A stretch of DNA of 64,000 nucleotides, taken from the NCBI RefSeq assembly GCF_033568475.1, contig NC_133120.1, positions 82,912,151 through 82,976,150 on the forward strand. Reading direction: 5' to 3'. The stretch comes from Henckelia pumila (lineage: Eukaryota; Streptophyta; Magnoliopsida; Lamiales; Gesneriaceae). The notes under the pieces are model-generated. The model had not been told where the DNA came from. It did not search any database and saw only the letters and a program-made list of their open reading frames with translations. Positions 9,166 to 22,772 of this stretch are shown one piece after another (positions within the stretch are counted from its first letter, which is position 1; each line of letters begins with the position of its first letter). A program made the translations under genes and the position numbers.

Positions 9166-11978
9166 CTTCGAGTTTTGACTTTCATCTTGAGTTGACAACT
9201 TCACGATAGAGTATGTTAGAAACACAATAAATTTTTTTGTTATAATGAAAAATCAAGATTACTTGTGTTCCAAAACCTAACAATATTTCCAAAAGTTTTT
9301 TTTTATATCGTATTAAAACACTGCTTATAGATAAAGCTGTGAGATGGAAAATTTGTTTGGGAAATTTATGTTGCAATTGGAAACATACAGAGTCAATTTG
9401 GCTTCGAATTAGTTGGAATTTAAAGGGTGGACCCAAAATTTAAATCGATGATAATTGTTTTATTGTTTTTACTTCATTTTGACTTTGGGTCACTACTATT
9501 CTTGTGTTTAAAGGACAAAAGCTTTAATCGATGGTGGGACTAAACTTTTTAGTTATTGGGTCAAAATCCAGATGGGAATTTTCCGTATGTTTCTATTAAC
9601 ATTTTTTGGTGTATGACTTATTTATTTTTATTTTTATTTTTATCAAGGTGTATGACTTATTTAATACATAATTTATGTGTCGCCTGATTAGTTGATTGGA
9701 AGTGGACCAGTGGTCCGTGCGACCTATGTCAATTCTCGTGATACCTTTGAAAATTAGTGAAATTTTGGTCCCCCACTTGTTTATAATGATAATTGTTTCA
9801 CATAGGATAATTTTTTTTTTATATAAGAAAAAAGTTTTGTACAGGGACATATATAGCTTTAAAATTCAAACTACCCTTAAAAAATCTAGATACTATATAT
9901 TGATTTTATTTTATATTTTCGACGATAATAGAAGCCTTGATATCTACATTTCGATGCATATTGATTAATTTCTAAAATGACGAGATAGTCTACAAATCAG
10001 GTTAGCCAAATAAATTACACTAATAGAATTTCTTGAAAAAGTGTTAGTATAAAACTAATGAATATTAGTCACTTGTTTACTTTTTCTACCCATGCAAATA
10101 CCTACTATTTCCAAAAACGATGGGCAAAGCTAGAAATCCACGACCAAAACTAATATATATATATATATGTGAGTGTATGTGTGTTTCCGATTCAAAAAAA
10201 AAAATCTACTATTTAATTTAATGAATGGATTTGTTAAGGGGTCAACATAAACTCGCTTCATTGATATGCTACATTAGTGCAGTTGGGCCTTTCGGGCTCG
10301 AATGAAAAAGTCATGGGCTCGTAGCCCATCCTATACTTACTAAAATGATTTTTTTCTTTCTAAAATATCATTTGCCACACCACATTGTTAAGTATTTAAT
10401 TTGATACTATTTTTCAGTTTCTAAAACAATAATTTTCCTAATATTACTAAACACGAATTTTTAAATTTATATTGTATATATATATATATATATTTCTAAA
10501 GTTCGTTCTTTTTTAATTTTAATTGATTTATATATAGAGGTAGATGCTATGATTGATTTAAATACATGGGAGAAAAAAATAAAAATAAAAAGAGGACATA
10601 TCATGTTGTAGCCACTGTGGATTGGGTAAAAAATGGGCCTACTTTTGAATAAAATACTGACAGCCCATGTGAAAGCAAAAATGAGCCAGGTGGATAGGAG
10701 CACTACTGTTGAAATATACCAAAACCCGACTTTATCCGGTTTAATCATTTTTAATTATTTTAATAATTTTGTAACGAATAGGACTAATTATTATTATTAT
10801 TTTTTTGTAGAATAAACTTACCCATTATTTTAAATTTGCACATAAATGGTATTTATTGTTCTTTGTAATATTATTTTTTAACCATCCCAACGAAAGGGCA
10901 TCATAATTCATAATTATCACTTCCACCCACACAAAAGGTGGAAAAATGATCTCAATTAGAAAAAAAATAAATAAATAAATGGCCACATCACCACCTACCA
11001 CCAGATTGGTGCATCAATCTATACAGAGTATTTGGCGTGAACATCAAAAGCAAGCACAACATTTTCTCAGTGCCCAATCTCCAATTTCCGTAATAATTAC
11101 CTTATTGCATACAGGGGCTTTGTGTATGAGTGTGTTTTTTTGGGCTTGGTTGCTCAAATATTCATTGCATGCGTAAAGAGTAATTTTTTTGTGAGATGGA
11201 TCGAGTGATGACTTATTATACGAGTTAACTATACTTAATTACTTATATTTATAATAAAAAGTAATAATTTTGTCATAAAAAAATATTTTTTAATAGATAA
11301 CCAAAATAAGAAATCCTCTTATAAAATTGACTCATGAAACTTTTTTCACAAAAGTTTTTGTGATATGTCAATGAGCTGAGACGGAGTGGCTAGGACCGCC
11401 TCCCTCAACGCTTCTCAATTTTTGTTTTTTAGCTTATTCTTGTGTTACTAAGAAATAATTATTTTCTCTTCAAAAAAAAAAGAAATAATTATTTTGGAAA
11501 AATAATTCTATCATCATACTTTCTCTTTAATTTAGTTGAAACCCTCCAGGACCTCCAAGGTCTCACTAATATTTTAAATACGAATTTCTTAATTTAATAA
11601 TATGATTTTCTTAATAATAAAAAAACCTATCAGTTCACCAGATGTAAAGACACAATTGTTCAATAATATTTTTTTACTATTACTATTTATGTTAATAGCA
11701 TTTTGAAAATATTCAATAATGAAATTTCACACATACTAATGAGAATTTCTAGCTCAGTCTCTGTGTGTCACCTCATATATTTTATCTCTTATATATTTTA
11801 TATATAAGTGATACTTAATAATTGATAAATATAAATTAAATTTTTTTTTATCAATTCATAATCATGATATAAAAAATTCAATATTTAAAACTAAAAATTT
11901 GATTTGGTTTGAAGGCGGACTAGTCTCACGGATTTACATTATATCGGATAACTATCCCTCGGTACATTACATAATATC
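9166..11978. other. Intergenic, AT-rich, no gene
   Basis: Contains short AT microsatellites near 10154-10169 and 10473-10493 and scattered poly-A/T. Small open frames here lack any recognisable domain or splice context. Confidence 0.4.
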
Positions 11979-12292
11979 TAGAGGTGTAAAAACGGGTTAG
12001 CGGAGCAGGCCGACCCACAACCTGTCGCAACCCATCATTACGGGGGCCGACCCACCTTTTAGGCTGGTTAGGAAGACACCAACCCAACTCACCTATTTTA
12101 CGTAGCGGGGCGTGCCAACCCAGCATACTTACGTGCAATTTGGTGGGCCAACCCGCAACCCACCATTAGGTGGGCTTGGCCGGGTCGGACCGTTCCACTA
12201 TTTAGACGGGTTGAAAAAATGACAACCCAAACTATTTATTTTATATGACGAAACGGACAATCCGACGAAGCTAACTTATTTTGATAACTCTA
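11979..12292. mobile_element. hAT-type non-autonomous element
   Basis: Begins TAGAGGTGTAAAAACGGGTT and ends AACTTATTTTGATAACTCTA, imperfect inverted termini of the common plant TAGGGGTGTCAAAA type. It is flanked by 8-bp near-duplicates ATAATATC (11971-11978) and ATAATATA (12293-12300), seven of eight matching. The interior is GC-rich relative to the surroundings (repeated CCAACCC/GGGTTGG words) and non-coding. Confidence 0.72.
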
Positions 12293-12594
12293 ATAATATA
12301 TAACACGAAGACCGAGAAAATAGAACTTCCAATTTTAAAGGACCAATTAACTTGTCATTTTCTCACCATCAACATCTTCTACTAATAATAATAATAATAA
12401 TAATAATGATAAATGATAATAATATCTCAAGATTTTTCAAAAACAAATAAGAATATGTCAAGATAAGCGAGGAAATGATAATTGCAGTGTTAATAGAAGA
12501 TAAGAGCTCACAAGACCAATGAAGGAAGATGAAACAAGAGAAAGGAAACGGCCATTGAAAGTTGAAACTTCTCTGGTTTGTACATGTAATCATG

Positions 12595-12635
12595 CATCTC
12601 TCTCTCTCTCTCTCACACACAAACACACACACTGA
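12595..12635. repeat. CT/CA microsatellite in 5' leader region
   Basis: A (TC)n run followed by a (CA)n run about 350 bp upstream of the RING-CH start codon. CT-rich tracts are common in plant core promoters and leaders, so this may be part of that gene's promoter. Confidence 0.5.
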
Positions 12636-12975
12636 CACACAGATCGCTTTATACATACACCTAACGAACATGCCATGAACTAGTAACTAGTGTGTTCTTT
12701 CCTTGTTCAATAATTATCCTTCTTTTTTCACTTTCTTAAATCCAATCTCATTTCTCAGCAGTTCCTCACATCACATGACTGCTGAAGCACTCTGCTTTTC
12801 CTCAGATTCATCGTGTCTCTGAAGGGAGTTCATGAATTCCCAAGGAGAGAGACCGAATCTTGTTGAAATGTATCCACGGGTTGTTTAAAGATTCAATCTT
12901 GGAGGCGTTGATGCGGTACTTGAGTCTCCCAGCTCACACTTTTGCTACCGGGTCTGCGAAATCGCTAGTTTCGAG

Positions 12976-13810
12976 ATGTCCAACTTGGATTTGGAATGCG
13001 GCGGCGGCGGCGGCGGTGGAGCCGGTGCCAGAGGCGGAGAAGCGGCGGAGGAAGAAGAGGGCGGTAGCTTGTGTTTCTCCGACGCTGATGAAGAATCTTG
13101 CAACTCCCAATTCTATTCAACTGCAGACGGTGAAGGGTCGTACGATGATTTCAGCATTGCGTGTAATGAAGACGATGGTTTGGAGAATGGGAGAAGTTCT
13201 GATTGTTCCGTGATTGTAGAAAATGGTGGAGTCGAGGAAATCAAACTGCATTTGGGGATGATTGAGAGAGACTGTAGGATTTGCCATTTGAGCTTAGTGA
13301 GCAGCAGCCCTGGCTCTGGGGTCGCCATTGAGTTGGGCTGTTCTTGCAAGGATGATTTGGCTGCTGCTCACAAAAATTGCGCCGAAACTTGGTTCAAAAT
13401 CAAAGGAAACAAGTGAGTAGTCAATCCCATTTGCGGAATCTGTCTTTTTCTTTGTTTCATGATTCTTGAAAAGTACATATGAGACACTTTCTTGTATTTC
13501 CTTGTAGAAAGTTGCGTCTCGAATTCGATTCATATCTTTATCATCCCCGCTCATTTTCAGGACTTGCGAGATATGTAATTCAGTAGCTTGCAACGTCGTT
13601 GGGTTGAATGAGATGGAGGCAGCAGCAGCAAATGAGAACATTGGCTCAGTTTCTGCAAGCATGGCCGCGGCGGCTCCGGCGCCGCCGTCCGCCGGTGCTA
13701 TAGAAACTCGGAGTTGCTTGAACGGCCACCGGTTCTTGAATTTTCTTCTCGCTTGTATGGTATTCGCGTTTGTCATTTCTTGGCTCTTCCACTTCAACAT
13801 TCCATCGTAG
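12976..13810 (+). CDS. RING-CH (RINGv) membrane E3 ligase-like protein, 228 aa
   Basis: Two exons, 12976-13412 and 13561-13810, joined across a 148-bp intron (GTGAGT donor, TTTTCAG acceptor) that splits a Lys codon. The joined frame is 228 residues. Residues 1-95 are acidic and low-complexity with a Gly run (9-15). Residues 100-151 form a C4HC3 RING-CH finger: Cys100, Cys103, Cys122, Cys124, His132, Cys135, Cys148, Cys151, with the Trp at 139 usual for this class. The intron falls between the sixth and seventh zinc ligands. An Ala/Pro-rich linker precedes a single hydrophobic segment (~204-223) close to the C-terminus. Membrane RING-CH (MARCH-type) proteins pass ubiquitin from an E2 to membrane substrates. 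Ligase activity is inferred from the finger; substrate unknown. An alternative upstream Met at 12860 is in another frame, so 12976 is preferred. Confidence 0.88.
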
Positions 13811-15354
13811 CAGTAGATATTGTTCAAGATATGTGACTGTGATATGAATTTTAGAATAATATTTGATAATTATATTCCCTTCTTCACCTCCCTTACACAA
13901 AGTTGGAACTAAAAAATTTTATGATCTAATTGCAAATGGGTTAAAATTTGAAAGTTAAATACACTTTTAAGTACTCCGAGAAAGTGAATAAAAATGTCAA
14001 AAAGTTATTTTCAGTAGTCGTGCTTGGTTTACTAGATCAATCTTGTTTTTGTCACAACTTTCCTCGAAAGGGTGTTTGTTTTGAAACCGAAGCCCACGTT
14101 TGGAGTGAAAACTTTGAGCTACACGAAATTAAAACCTATTATCCTAATAAATCGTGTATGTTCCATGACAAACGCAGCATTACATCTTTGTGCAACTCTG
14201 TATAAAAGTGTTCCTCCAAAATAATTACATAAATGTCGTGTTGCCATTTCTTCACATCAGATGGTAAATTTAACGTTTCCAGTATTTGGGTCTATAAAGG
14301 ATTCGTTTGTTTTTATATAGCTTTTGTTAACTAAAAAAGTTGAGTTCTGATTGATAGAAATAAGAAATTGGTAGCTTGGTCCAGCTAGGGAAATTGGGAA
14401 GGAGTTACCCTAGCTTCTGTAAAGCATGTGATAAATCAATCATATGGCACATGCATGCATGAAAAAAAAAAAAGCAGTTCCAAATCGAGATTATATGGTA
14501 CTTAAATTAAGATTATAAAAAAGAAAAAAGAAAAAGGGTGTGCGACGCTTATAGCAACAATTCGCCACGTTTCGTGTTTTGTAAAAGTCTGAACAAAGAG
14601 AGATGTTTCCGGCTTAAAAGGATCTCTTTCATCTCCAATACAGAACTATAATGACTCGGGGAGCCTATTCGAGGAGAGATCTAAAATTCAATTGATATAG
14701 CCACAGATATAAAATGAATACCAATGATACAAAATGCATTTCATTTCAAATATTAATCTCTCCCTGAATTTGTGATTCACACTCCACAAAAGATATGTTC
14801 CACAATGCCAATCATGTGGCAAGGCGAAGGTAGGACATGGTGCATGTGACTCTATAATTGCAATGAAAGAAGATGATATAAGTAAGAGACAATAAAAACA
14901 AATGAACACAAGGGTGATTCCATGATTCATCAGCTTTCATAACTTGGAATTGAAAGCACGATTTTAAACAGAGACGATGAAGAAGGGAAGTGATTATCAC
15001 ATAATAAAAGAGTTTCTAAAACTTTATCAGACGAAGCAGAGACGCGAGCTTTGAACCGTGCATGATATAAAACACAGTATCTGCGACACACACCTCATTC
15101 AGAAGGTCGAGAAGAAATAACAATTATTGATTTCTGCAGCACCAGATATCTATACAAGATAAAAAGGACAATATTACTCAAAAGCAAAAAAATAAAAAAG
15201 ATGGCAAGGATACTAACATATGCATGCCCCAACAGTTCTCTTTGAAATAAATTAACTTGATATTAACAGTGGGAAAAAGTCTAGTTCCAAGAAACGATAA
15301 TGGGTTTGATCACTTTAACAAATATCTAAATTATGTGATCCCTTGTTTCATTCT
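13811..15354. other. Intergenic between convergent genes
   Basis: Holds the expected 3' untranslated regions of the RING-CH gene (plus) and the DUF3527 gene (minus). Otherwise AT-rich without domains, termini or arrays that I can recognise. Confidence 0.45.
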
Positions 15355-17986
15355 TTAGATTCTTCCAACTGGTGAAGGGGGACGGCATGTGGTGTATTTT
15401 GCAGGGACTTGTCGTGAGAATGGGGTAGTGGTTGTGGTACTGATCGTGGTCTTTGGTTTACAGGTTCCAATAATGGCTTCTAGAATGTGTCCCGGGATAT
15501 TTGGGTCCAATATTTCAGACAATTTTTGGGTTGTTAGCAGTGCCACGCATGTGGCGAATGCCTCTAACAAAGGAATTGAGGAATCCAACTCAAGTGAGTA
15601 AAATCCATTGCTGAATGCTTCCAGGTTGAAAGCAGGTTTGCTGTTTTGCTCTCTGCCCTGTAATAGCATAAGACCGAATTATTATCAATTGATATTTGAA
15701 ATATAAGGGGATATTAGCAAACTGAAGCATTACAAAAAACGGCACCTGAACAAAAAGATTAACACAATCGATTGTGGAACAAGACGTCGATGATTCAAGA
15801 ATCTGGCAGCTTTTTTTGTTATGGTTGGTAAGGACTCGTAGCTTGCAACCAACATCCCATCCTCCACAATCACAAGATCCACCAGATCTCCACCGACTAA
15901 TTAAAGAAGATGGTGCACCCTTATTCGGCATTCCATGGACACCATCAGGAAGGATGACTACTGCACTGTCAGTGTTTTCATATTGGTACATTTTTTTGTT
16001 GTCATTTAACCCTCTGTCATTAAGCTTTTGACATGAGTTTTGCAAAACAACAGCTGCCATCTCCTTTCCGGGTAAAAATTCAGGTTCTTCCTCATCCACC
16101 TGCTCTTTGTCAACACCATATAGCACGCATTCTCTCACAGCACATACATCTGCACTCTTAGCACACGACTTAGGAAGACGAATGCTTGAAATTTTCATCT
16201 GACCAAGAATATCACATCCTAGGTTGCATCTTTTACTCTTCGATCCCTGAATCCAAGTCATGTTCTTTTTTCTTACCTCCTGAATAGAATAGAATGTATA
16301 AACCATGCTGTGATCACCCTTTCCAATTGCTGGCAACTTCTGCACAATGGCAGCAAGCATGCCATTCTTGCTATTCTCAACTACAAGTTTAAAGAAAGGG
16401 AGCCCATTCTTCAACGAGAGCTGCAGAAGACCCTTAGAAGATAACCCCTCGGACTTTCTATCCAGACACGGTCCCCTTGTGGCCATAGTTCCGTTTGGTG
16501 GCTGAACAATATTGGTAGGTTGAGATTCCTTTTTCTTTAGCAATGGGTCTAGCAACCTCCTCAAAGGGCTTGACCTGCCCTTACTAATTGAATTTGCCTT
16601 TTCTTTTTCAATGCTATCTGCACCAGTGGTAACTTCCATCACGGGACCAGATCTGACAGCAGTATGCGTAGAACTAAGTCGTGGAACTGAAGAGCTCTCC
16701 TTAAAACTAGAGCTCCTGCTCATTTTTCCAAGTCCAAAGCTGAACCGCGAAGTAGGGGACGGATGCCTTCCTTTAACAGTAGGCAGCTCAGCATCTGGTC
16801 TCTTTCGAGCCTCGACTAAAAGCAAACGTTTTGCAGTTTTTTCACGTGTAATCAAAACTTTAGCTCCAGATGGTGTTGGGATGACCTTTTCAGAAAATTC
16901 ACCAGATTCCTGAGGAGAAAAGCAATTAGAAATTCTGCTTCCTATTGCTTCAGCCAATTGTCCATCAAGAGACATCCTTGGTTCTGAAAACTGAGAACTT
17001 TCTGAGCAACTCCTCTTCGGAAAATGTTTGGATACTAAAAGAAAATTTTGCATCTCCGCAGAGAAACCCATACGAGAATGGTTCACTCCATCATCCATAC
17101 ACTTCTCACTCGTTTTCCACTGACCATTGATTGCATCATTTGAAGAGAGTGAAATCCTATGTTTTCCCTGCTCCAAGGACCGAGGTGTCCTTTCGGCGAT
17201 AGTTTCTTTGTCCATATCCTTGATCTTGACTTCGTCTAAATTTGGTTCCGAACAATTATCGTAACTCTCTACTTTATGGTGAAATTTTTGGGGCCTAACA
17301 ACAGTGTTCCTTTGGACACCTTGAAAGTTTTGGCTAGGCGTTTCCAGGTTTCTCGGCTGTCTGATGCGATCAAAAGAATTCTCTTCCCTACAGTATGTGT
17401 CTTTTCTTTCCATCTTGAATGGATTGAGATGTGAACTTTCTGATGGAAACGGCTTTCTCTGTGGTGAACCAATACGCAAATCGGTTTCTAAACCTTGCGA
17501 TGAGGCCTGCTTTCTAAGATTGGGACTCATTTTAGGTGGTCCACTTCCCATACAAATAGAACCTGCGCTAGATGATGATGCTTTCTTGTGAATCCTTACA
17601 GGCATGCGTTCATTGTACTTCCATTTCTCCAACCTTTTCCAGTCAAGAACGCCAAAATTTAATGCCTTCTCTTGAATGCTTTTTTCTTTCCCCACTTGCT
17701 GCAGAAAGCAAGGCACGTTCGACATGTGCTTGACAAGCTCATCATCATTATACACCTTACTCCCAAGCATTGATTTTCGGTTATTCTCTACAGATTTCAA
17801 TTGGATCACATGCTCAGTGCTTTTGCTTTGAGAAAATTTACGACTAGGATCAAGAAACGGCTGACTAAATTTATCCTTAACCTTCCGCATGTCTTGAAAA
17901 TTTGAACCTTTTTCAGTCGAGCCCGATGAAATCTTTCTAGTCACGTCACCAGGTGTTAAACTTCTCTGTTCTAAGCTTTGTGCCAT
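15355..17986 (-). CDS. DUF3527-family protein, 847 aa
   Basis: Two coding exons on the minus strand, 17986-15746 (747 codons) and 15657-15355 (100 codons plus stop), joined in phase 0 over an 88-bp intron (GTGCCG donor, TTACAG acceptor). Without splicing, the first frame runs into unrelated sequence. The N-terminal ~130 residues carry a motif typical of this family (L-V-K-H-M-S-N-x-P-x-x-L-Q, later F-G-V-L-D-W-x-R-L-E-K-W). The middle is Ser-rich, basic and probably disordered, with an R-R-L-L-D-P-L-L-K motif near residue 475. The C-terminal ~340 residues form the DUF3527 region, including S-L-I-S-R-W-R-S-G-G-S-C-D-C-G-G-W-D and, across the splice, a conserved end with L-L-E-A-F-A-T-C-V-A. 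Function is unknown in the literature I know. No signal peptide or membrane segment is seen. Confidence 0.9.
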
Positions 17987-18910
17987 TCATACAAATGCTT
18001 CTACACTTCAAGGACTTCGATTCCTGACATATTGCACCATATTACATCTCCACCAAGTTCCTAAGCATCCTTTCTGAAACTTGCAATTTCACCAGTTCTG
18101 TAAGAATGATTGCTGAGAAAGACAAATTTATCAGTTTAGCAGTACAAAGCAAATCCTTGCTAAATAAAAGTCACAAGATAAGATTTCCCAATGGTCAAAG
18201 CCTTCAAATTTCATGTAGACTCACCCATTCTCAAAATTACCATAGCTACAACATGCCATTTTCATCATCTAGAAGTGAATAATTGCACATACCTGATTTT
18301 ATGAGTATTGCAAGAGCAGTGTCGCATTAAACAACTACTGACATTACCCACTCGATTTCCTTCAGAAAGCAAGGATCTTTAAAGATTTTCATAACCTGGA
18401 GCAGGAATTCATGCGTTCAACATTATGTGTTGTGGCAACAATTCAAAGAAAATCCCAAAATCTAACTCCAAGTCGCCGAGCTTTTCGTGTCCAGAACAAA
18501 AAAAAATCGAAGATCCGAACAGGCTTTAACAAAATCAAGAAGCATCAATATTACCAGTTCCAAAATCCTACCACCATGAACATCAATTCCCCCAAACAAG
18601 ATGTCAAGAAACAGCGTTTTCAAAATCGCATCGATCTTTCGGGGACAAAATTCATATAAATTACGTCGGAATAAATAAATGGGACTTACACAGTAAGCAA
18701 AGATAGTCAAGAAAAAGGCAAGAAATCTTCTTGGAACAGCACGAAGAATGTACCCACTTGCGATGCCGGAGAAGAAAGAAAAAAGTGGTCGCGGATAGAT
18801 CACAATATACAAATCTATACGTACAAACAGATAATAAACCCCGCGAAATGATGACTCGCAGCTAACATTAGAGAGTGAGGCTGCCACTTTTTTATCAACT
18901 GACAAACAAA
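17987..18910 (-). promoter_or_regulatory. 5' leader and probable non-coding first exon of the DUF3527 gene
   Basis: Upstream of the start codon the minus strand has leader-like DNA with a plausible first exon around 18690-18880 ending in a TTACTG/TGTAAG donor-like site and pyrimidine-rich stretches nearer the ATG. A 150-codon open frame here (18462-18914, minus) has no domain and is better read as leader. The exact transcription start cannot be fixed from sequence. Confidence 0.4.
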
Positions 18911-19777
18911 TCATTACAATTATATACTTTAATATTTATCTTTATCTTTATTACTATTATTTTATACATTTTTAAATCAAACTAAATTTGTGTTAAATTC
19001 CTAAATTTAAATATAATTTTATTTTCGGTTTCTATCATAAAAATTTGTCTTTTTATTTTATTATTTAAAAAATATTTCTGCACTTTCAGGATATGCACGT
19101 CTTTCATTGCATGAAAATCGATACAAAATATTAAAAATAATGTGCTAATATATGATTTCAGATCTGATATTGATATTTGAATTTTGAGTATACAAACCGT
19201 ATAAAAGTAATGATACCAATGACACATGTATTTTCTCGGATGACTATAGGCACAAAACATTAAAAACATGATTAAATATTAATATATGATATTTGAGTAT
19301 TTAAACATGTGTAGCGTGTGTTGACATGATAAAATTGTACCAATTGTATACTCAAATTCTTATCTTTTGTACTCTGGATCTAAAATACTTGATACGCAAA
19401 TATCATATATTATTACTATATTTTCAATATTTTGCATTGGATTTCATCTTGAAAAAATATGTGTGCTAAATGAGTGAAAAATATTTTTTATGGATAGAAA
19501 ACACAAATACATATTTTTTTTTATTGACCCATCACATTATTTTATTTTTTCAATTTTACCCAACCCATTATTTGGTATTTTGACTTTATTATAAATAAAT
19601 TATTAATTTTTTTAGAATGCGATCATGTGGTGTATATATATAAATATATATAATTTTTTTAAAAAAAGGGTTAGACTCGACCTTGAGTTTCTGTCAATTA
19701 ATGGACATATGAGATCAATTAGACTATAAGTTCAATTTCATATAATTGTTCACGGTGATTGTTAGGAGACCAAAATT
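18911..19777. other. Intergenic, AT-rich
   Basis: No gene or element boundary recognised; long A/T-rich runs only. Confidence 0.4.
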
Positions 19778-19808
19778 TTACTATCTATGTCTCAAACTTA
19801 ATAATACA

Positions 19809-19849
<41 letters not shown>

Positions 19850-20047
19850 AGTTTTGATATGGTGCGCAACCATCATATGCACTTATGTGTGCACTTGCTG
19901 ATGTGGTGTTCACCTAATGAATGTAGAAGATGACACAACGGTGCACACATAAATGCACATGATGGTTGTTCATCATATCAAAATTATATATATTATATAT
20001 ATATATTTATTTATTCTATATTATTAAGTTTGAGACATAGATAGTAA
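19778..20047. mobile_element. Composite palindromic element (MITE inside MITE)
   Basis: Outer arms of 36 bp (19778-19813 and 20012-20047) are near-perfect inverted copies containing CTATCTATGTCTCAAACTTA and its complement. Between them are an (AT)n run (19811-19848), the inner element 19852-19983, and more AT repeat. The layout is what a MITE that has received another MITE would look like. Confidence 0.6.
19852..19983. mobile_element. 132-bp MITE with ~44-bp inverted termini
   Basis: The left terminus TTTTGATATGGTGCGCAACC is mirrored at the right by GGTTGTTCATCATATCAAAA. The arms extend inward through ATGCACTTATGTGTGCAC. Non-coding. A sister copy lies at 20325-20454. Confidence 0.65.
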
Positions 20048-20324
20048 CTATTTTTAGTAGGTTATGTCATATTAATTTTTATCTCCAAAATATCCTTATT
20101 CCATAATTACCATAATTATTTTTTTTAAAATAAATAAATAATAATAAATTAATAATAAGAAAACATAACATTAAATATAAATAATTCAAATCTTATTATA
20201 TTTCTTATAAAAGTGTGTTATGCACAAATATCAAAATATATTTTAGATAAAACTATTCACTTATGTGCACACATTATATGCATATGTTTACTAGTATATA
20301 TTTAATCGTTATATATATACAAAT

Positions 20325-20454
20325 ATGATATTGTGAGCACTCATGATGTGTACTTATGTGTGCATCGCTGACGTGACATCCTCTACATCTAATAAGTGAA
20401 CGTCATATCAATAGATATATACATAAGTGCACATAATAGGTAGTCACAATATAA
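20325..20454. mobile_element. Second copy of the 130-bp MITE family
   Basis: It shares the arm sequence (GATATTGTGAGCAC ... CTTATGTGTGCA) and the central TGACGTGACATCCTCTACAT-like word with the element at 19852, in diverged form. The ends form a long imperfect hairpin. Confidence 0.6.
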
Positions 20455-22592
20455 AATCTCTATATATAAATATATATAAGTAAACACACGGATAAAATTT
20501 TTAAAATATGTTGAACTCTACCGATAAACCATGAGAGAACCGGGCTGTTACAAAAATGAGGTGGCAATGGAGGGGTGGTCAAAATCAGCTGGTTAGGTAG
20601 TGCTGATACGTTACACCGCGGGGCCCAAGTTTATTATTTTCTAGAATTTTAGGTGGGCCAGACTATTATTTGCTAGCGGGCCCATCCAGACTAGCCTCAT
20701 ACATAGGGTTCTGTAACAGAGACTTTTTGTTGTTTCTACTGTGACCATGTCCTTGTGTGTTTTATCATTGGGATTCCGATTCTCTCCATCCATTTAAAGA
20801 AAATAATTTTCATTTGCTCTATAGTTTGTAGAATTTGTAAAAAAATTGAGTTTGAGTCGTATGTATACAAAATTGTTATACAAATGCATTTTTTAAAAAA
20901 AATTAGTTACTAGAGTCGAAATCCTGATTCCGCCCATGATATTGTTAAGTAAATATATTTGTAACGTATAAACAAAAATCTCCCATACAATGTTTGTTAA
21001 TTTAATGATAATACACTTCATTCTTCCCCGTATCTCTGTACATTTTGCAAATTTTTGTCTCCAGACGTGGGGGTCAAACATCATGGGTACTCAATTATTG
21101 TGGCAAAAATTTAATGACTATATCGCTATATTTAATGGGATGGCCTAATATATATATATCGCATTAAATGATGCTTGTATATTAATACATCCCATTAAAG
21201 ATAGTTGATATGATATGCATTAATGTCACTCGTTCATGCCATTTTCGCGCACACATTAAAAACAAGTCATTTTCATCACAGATAACTAACGTAAATTGCT
21301 TTTCAAATGTTATTTTTATCTAAGTTTAAAGAATGAACCCATTTAAGCTTCATACTTAAAAATATGAACATTCGAGACAAATCTTAATTAATTAATAATA
21401 AATCGCCATAAAAGTTGGATTAAGTTTCATTTTTCGTAAAGGAATTAAAAGTTCAATAAATCTGGAATAAAAAACTGAAAACATGACTGTTTCTCGTCTT
21501 TGTGCATGTACCCACTCGAGGAGGCTTTTTGGACTTTTAATATACAAATACCCTCACACGTTTTTGCATGTGCAAACACAGTTGGAGATTGATATATTCT
21601 TGATGGGTATCTCCTAGTTTGAATTATTTTAATCCACATTCATATTGGTTTTTCAAGTTAATTATGATACAAGCTGCATGGGTTGTTTGATTTAGGCATG
21701 TTTTTCAATAAGGGAAGGTTAATTGTTTACTAAAAGTGGATACTAGCTATCCCATTATTAGAAGTTATTTTGAAAATGGAATTTAAATACACTTCAAAGT
21801 CAAGGATACTTAATATTGATGAATAGTATTGTGTATATCAAATAATCAAAACTCCTCTTTCTTAATATGACAAGAGATGAAAAGTGGTGATTATTAGACA
21901 TATGATTAATTATGAATATATAAAATCACTTTATTTCATGCTCTCACACTCATGCTATAAAATATTTTATCAAATAACATCTCATCGTTCCATACACACA
22001 CACATATATATATATATATAGATATTTGTATTGTCATTGTGAGTATTTACCATGAACATCGACTAAAATAACGTACACCCCCACAAGAACACTACTCACA
22101 AAGTGAAGAACTAAACATGGGTGTCTCCACCTTTAAAAAGCAAATTTGGTCCAAAAGTCATCAGTTGTGAGGGGGAAAAAAATTGCAGCACGCCTTGTTG
22201 CATGAAATGTGGCAATTATCACTTTACTTTTTAGGTTTGCTCTTATTACTTGCACATATATATTCCAAACTTCCTATGATGCATTCGTGTCTCGATCATC
22301 ACGAACTTTATTTTACTAGCAAAGTTTGTGGGCGATCTCTCACTTATTTTCTCAAATATTTTAGGCATAAATTATAATGACACAATGGTTATATCCAAAA
22401 AGTTGAGGTACTCGAGGTGTAGGCTACTTTGCTTTATAATGAAGGATGGGTATATATATATTATTATATGCATGGTTCATTATCGTTTGCTTCAAGTTTA
22501 ATATCAAGCTTTTACATAAAAAGATTTTCTTTTAAAAATCAGATATTGATGTGGTTAGTAATTATGGCAGGACTTGCATGCATAATTTTTAA
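20455..22592. other. Intergenic, no gene
   Basis: Mixed AT-rich DNA with an (AT)n/(CA)n tract near 21993-22020. Small open frames have no family resemblance. Confidence 0.4.
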
Positions 22593-22772
22593 GGTATTGC
22601 TATATATACACGGAGTGTTACACGTTGGATTACACATTACACTTGAAATCACATGATTATCCCTGCACTTTATTTGAATTTTTTTTTTCAAAAATGCATG
22701 TAGGATAATCATGTAATTTCAAGTGTAATGTGTAACCCAACATGTAACACTTTATGTACATGTAGCATTACC
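22593..22772. mobile_element. 180-bp foldback MITE with direct flanks
   Basis: Arms of ~70 bp (from 22593 and back from 22772) pair almost throughout; both contain TTACACATTACACTTGAAAT. The 10-bp word TAATTTTTAA lies at 22583-22592 and at 22774-22783, a likely 9-10-bp target duplication as made by Mutator-like transposases. Non-coding. Confidence 0.7.

Noticed and set aside
12860-13213. 117-codon frame starting upstream of the RING-CH start
   Set aside because: It is in a different frame from the C4HC3 finger; its Ala and Arg runs are the frame-shifted Gly/Glu-rich N-terminus.
13294-13827. 177-codon minus-strand open frame over the RING-CH gene
   Set aside because: It lies opposite the coding exons and intron of a well-supported gene and has no domain of its own.
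18462-18914. 150-codon minus-strand frame upstream of the DUF3527 gene
   Set aside because: No domain or usual codon pattern; its position and donor-like site fit a non-coding first exon and intron.
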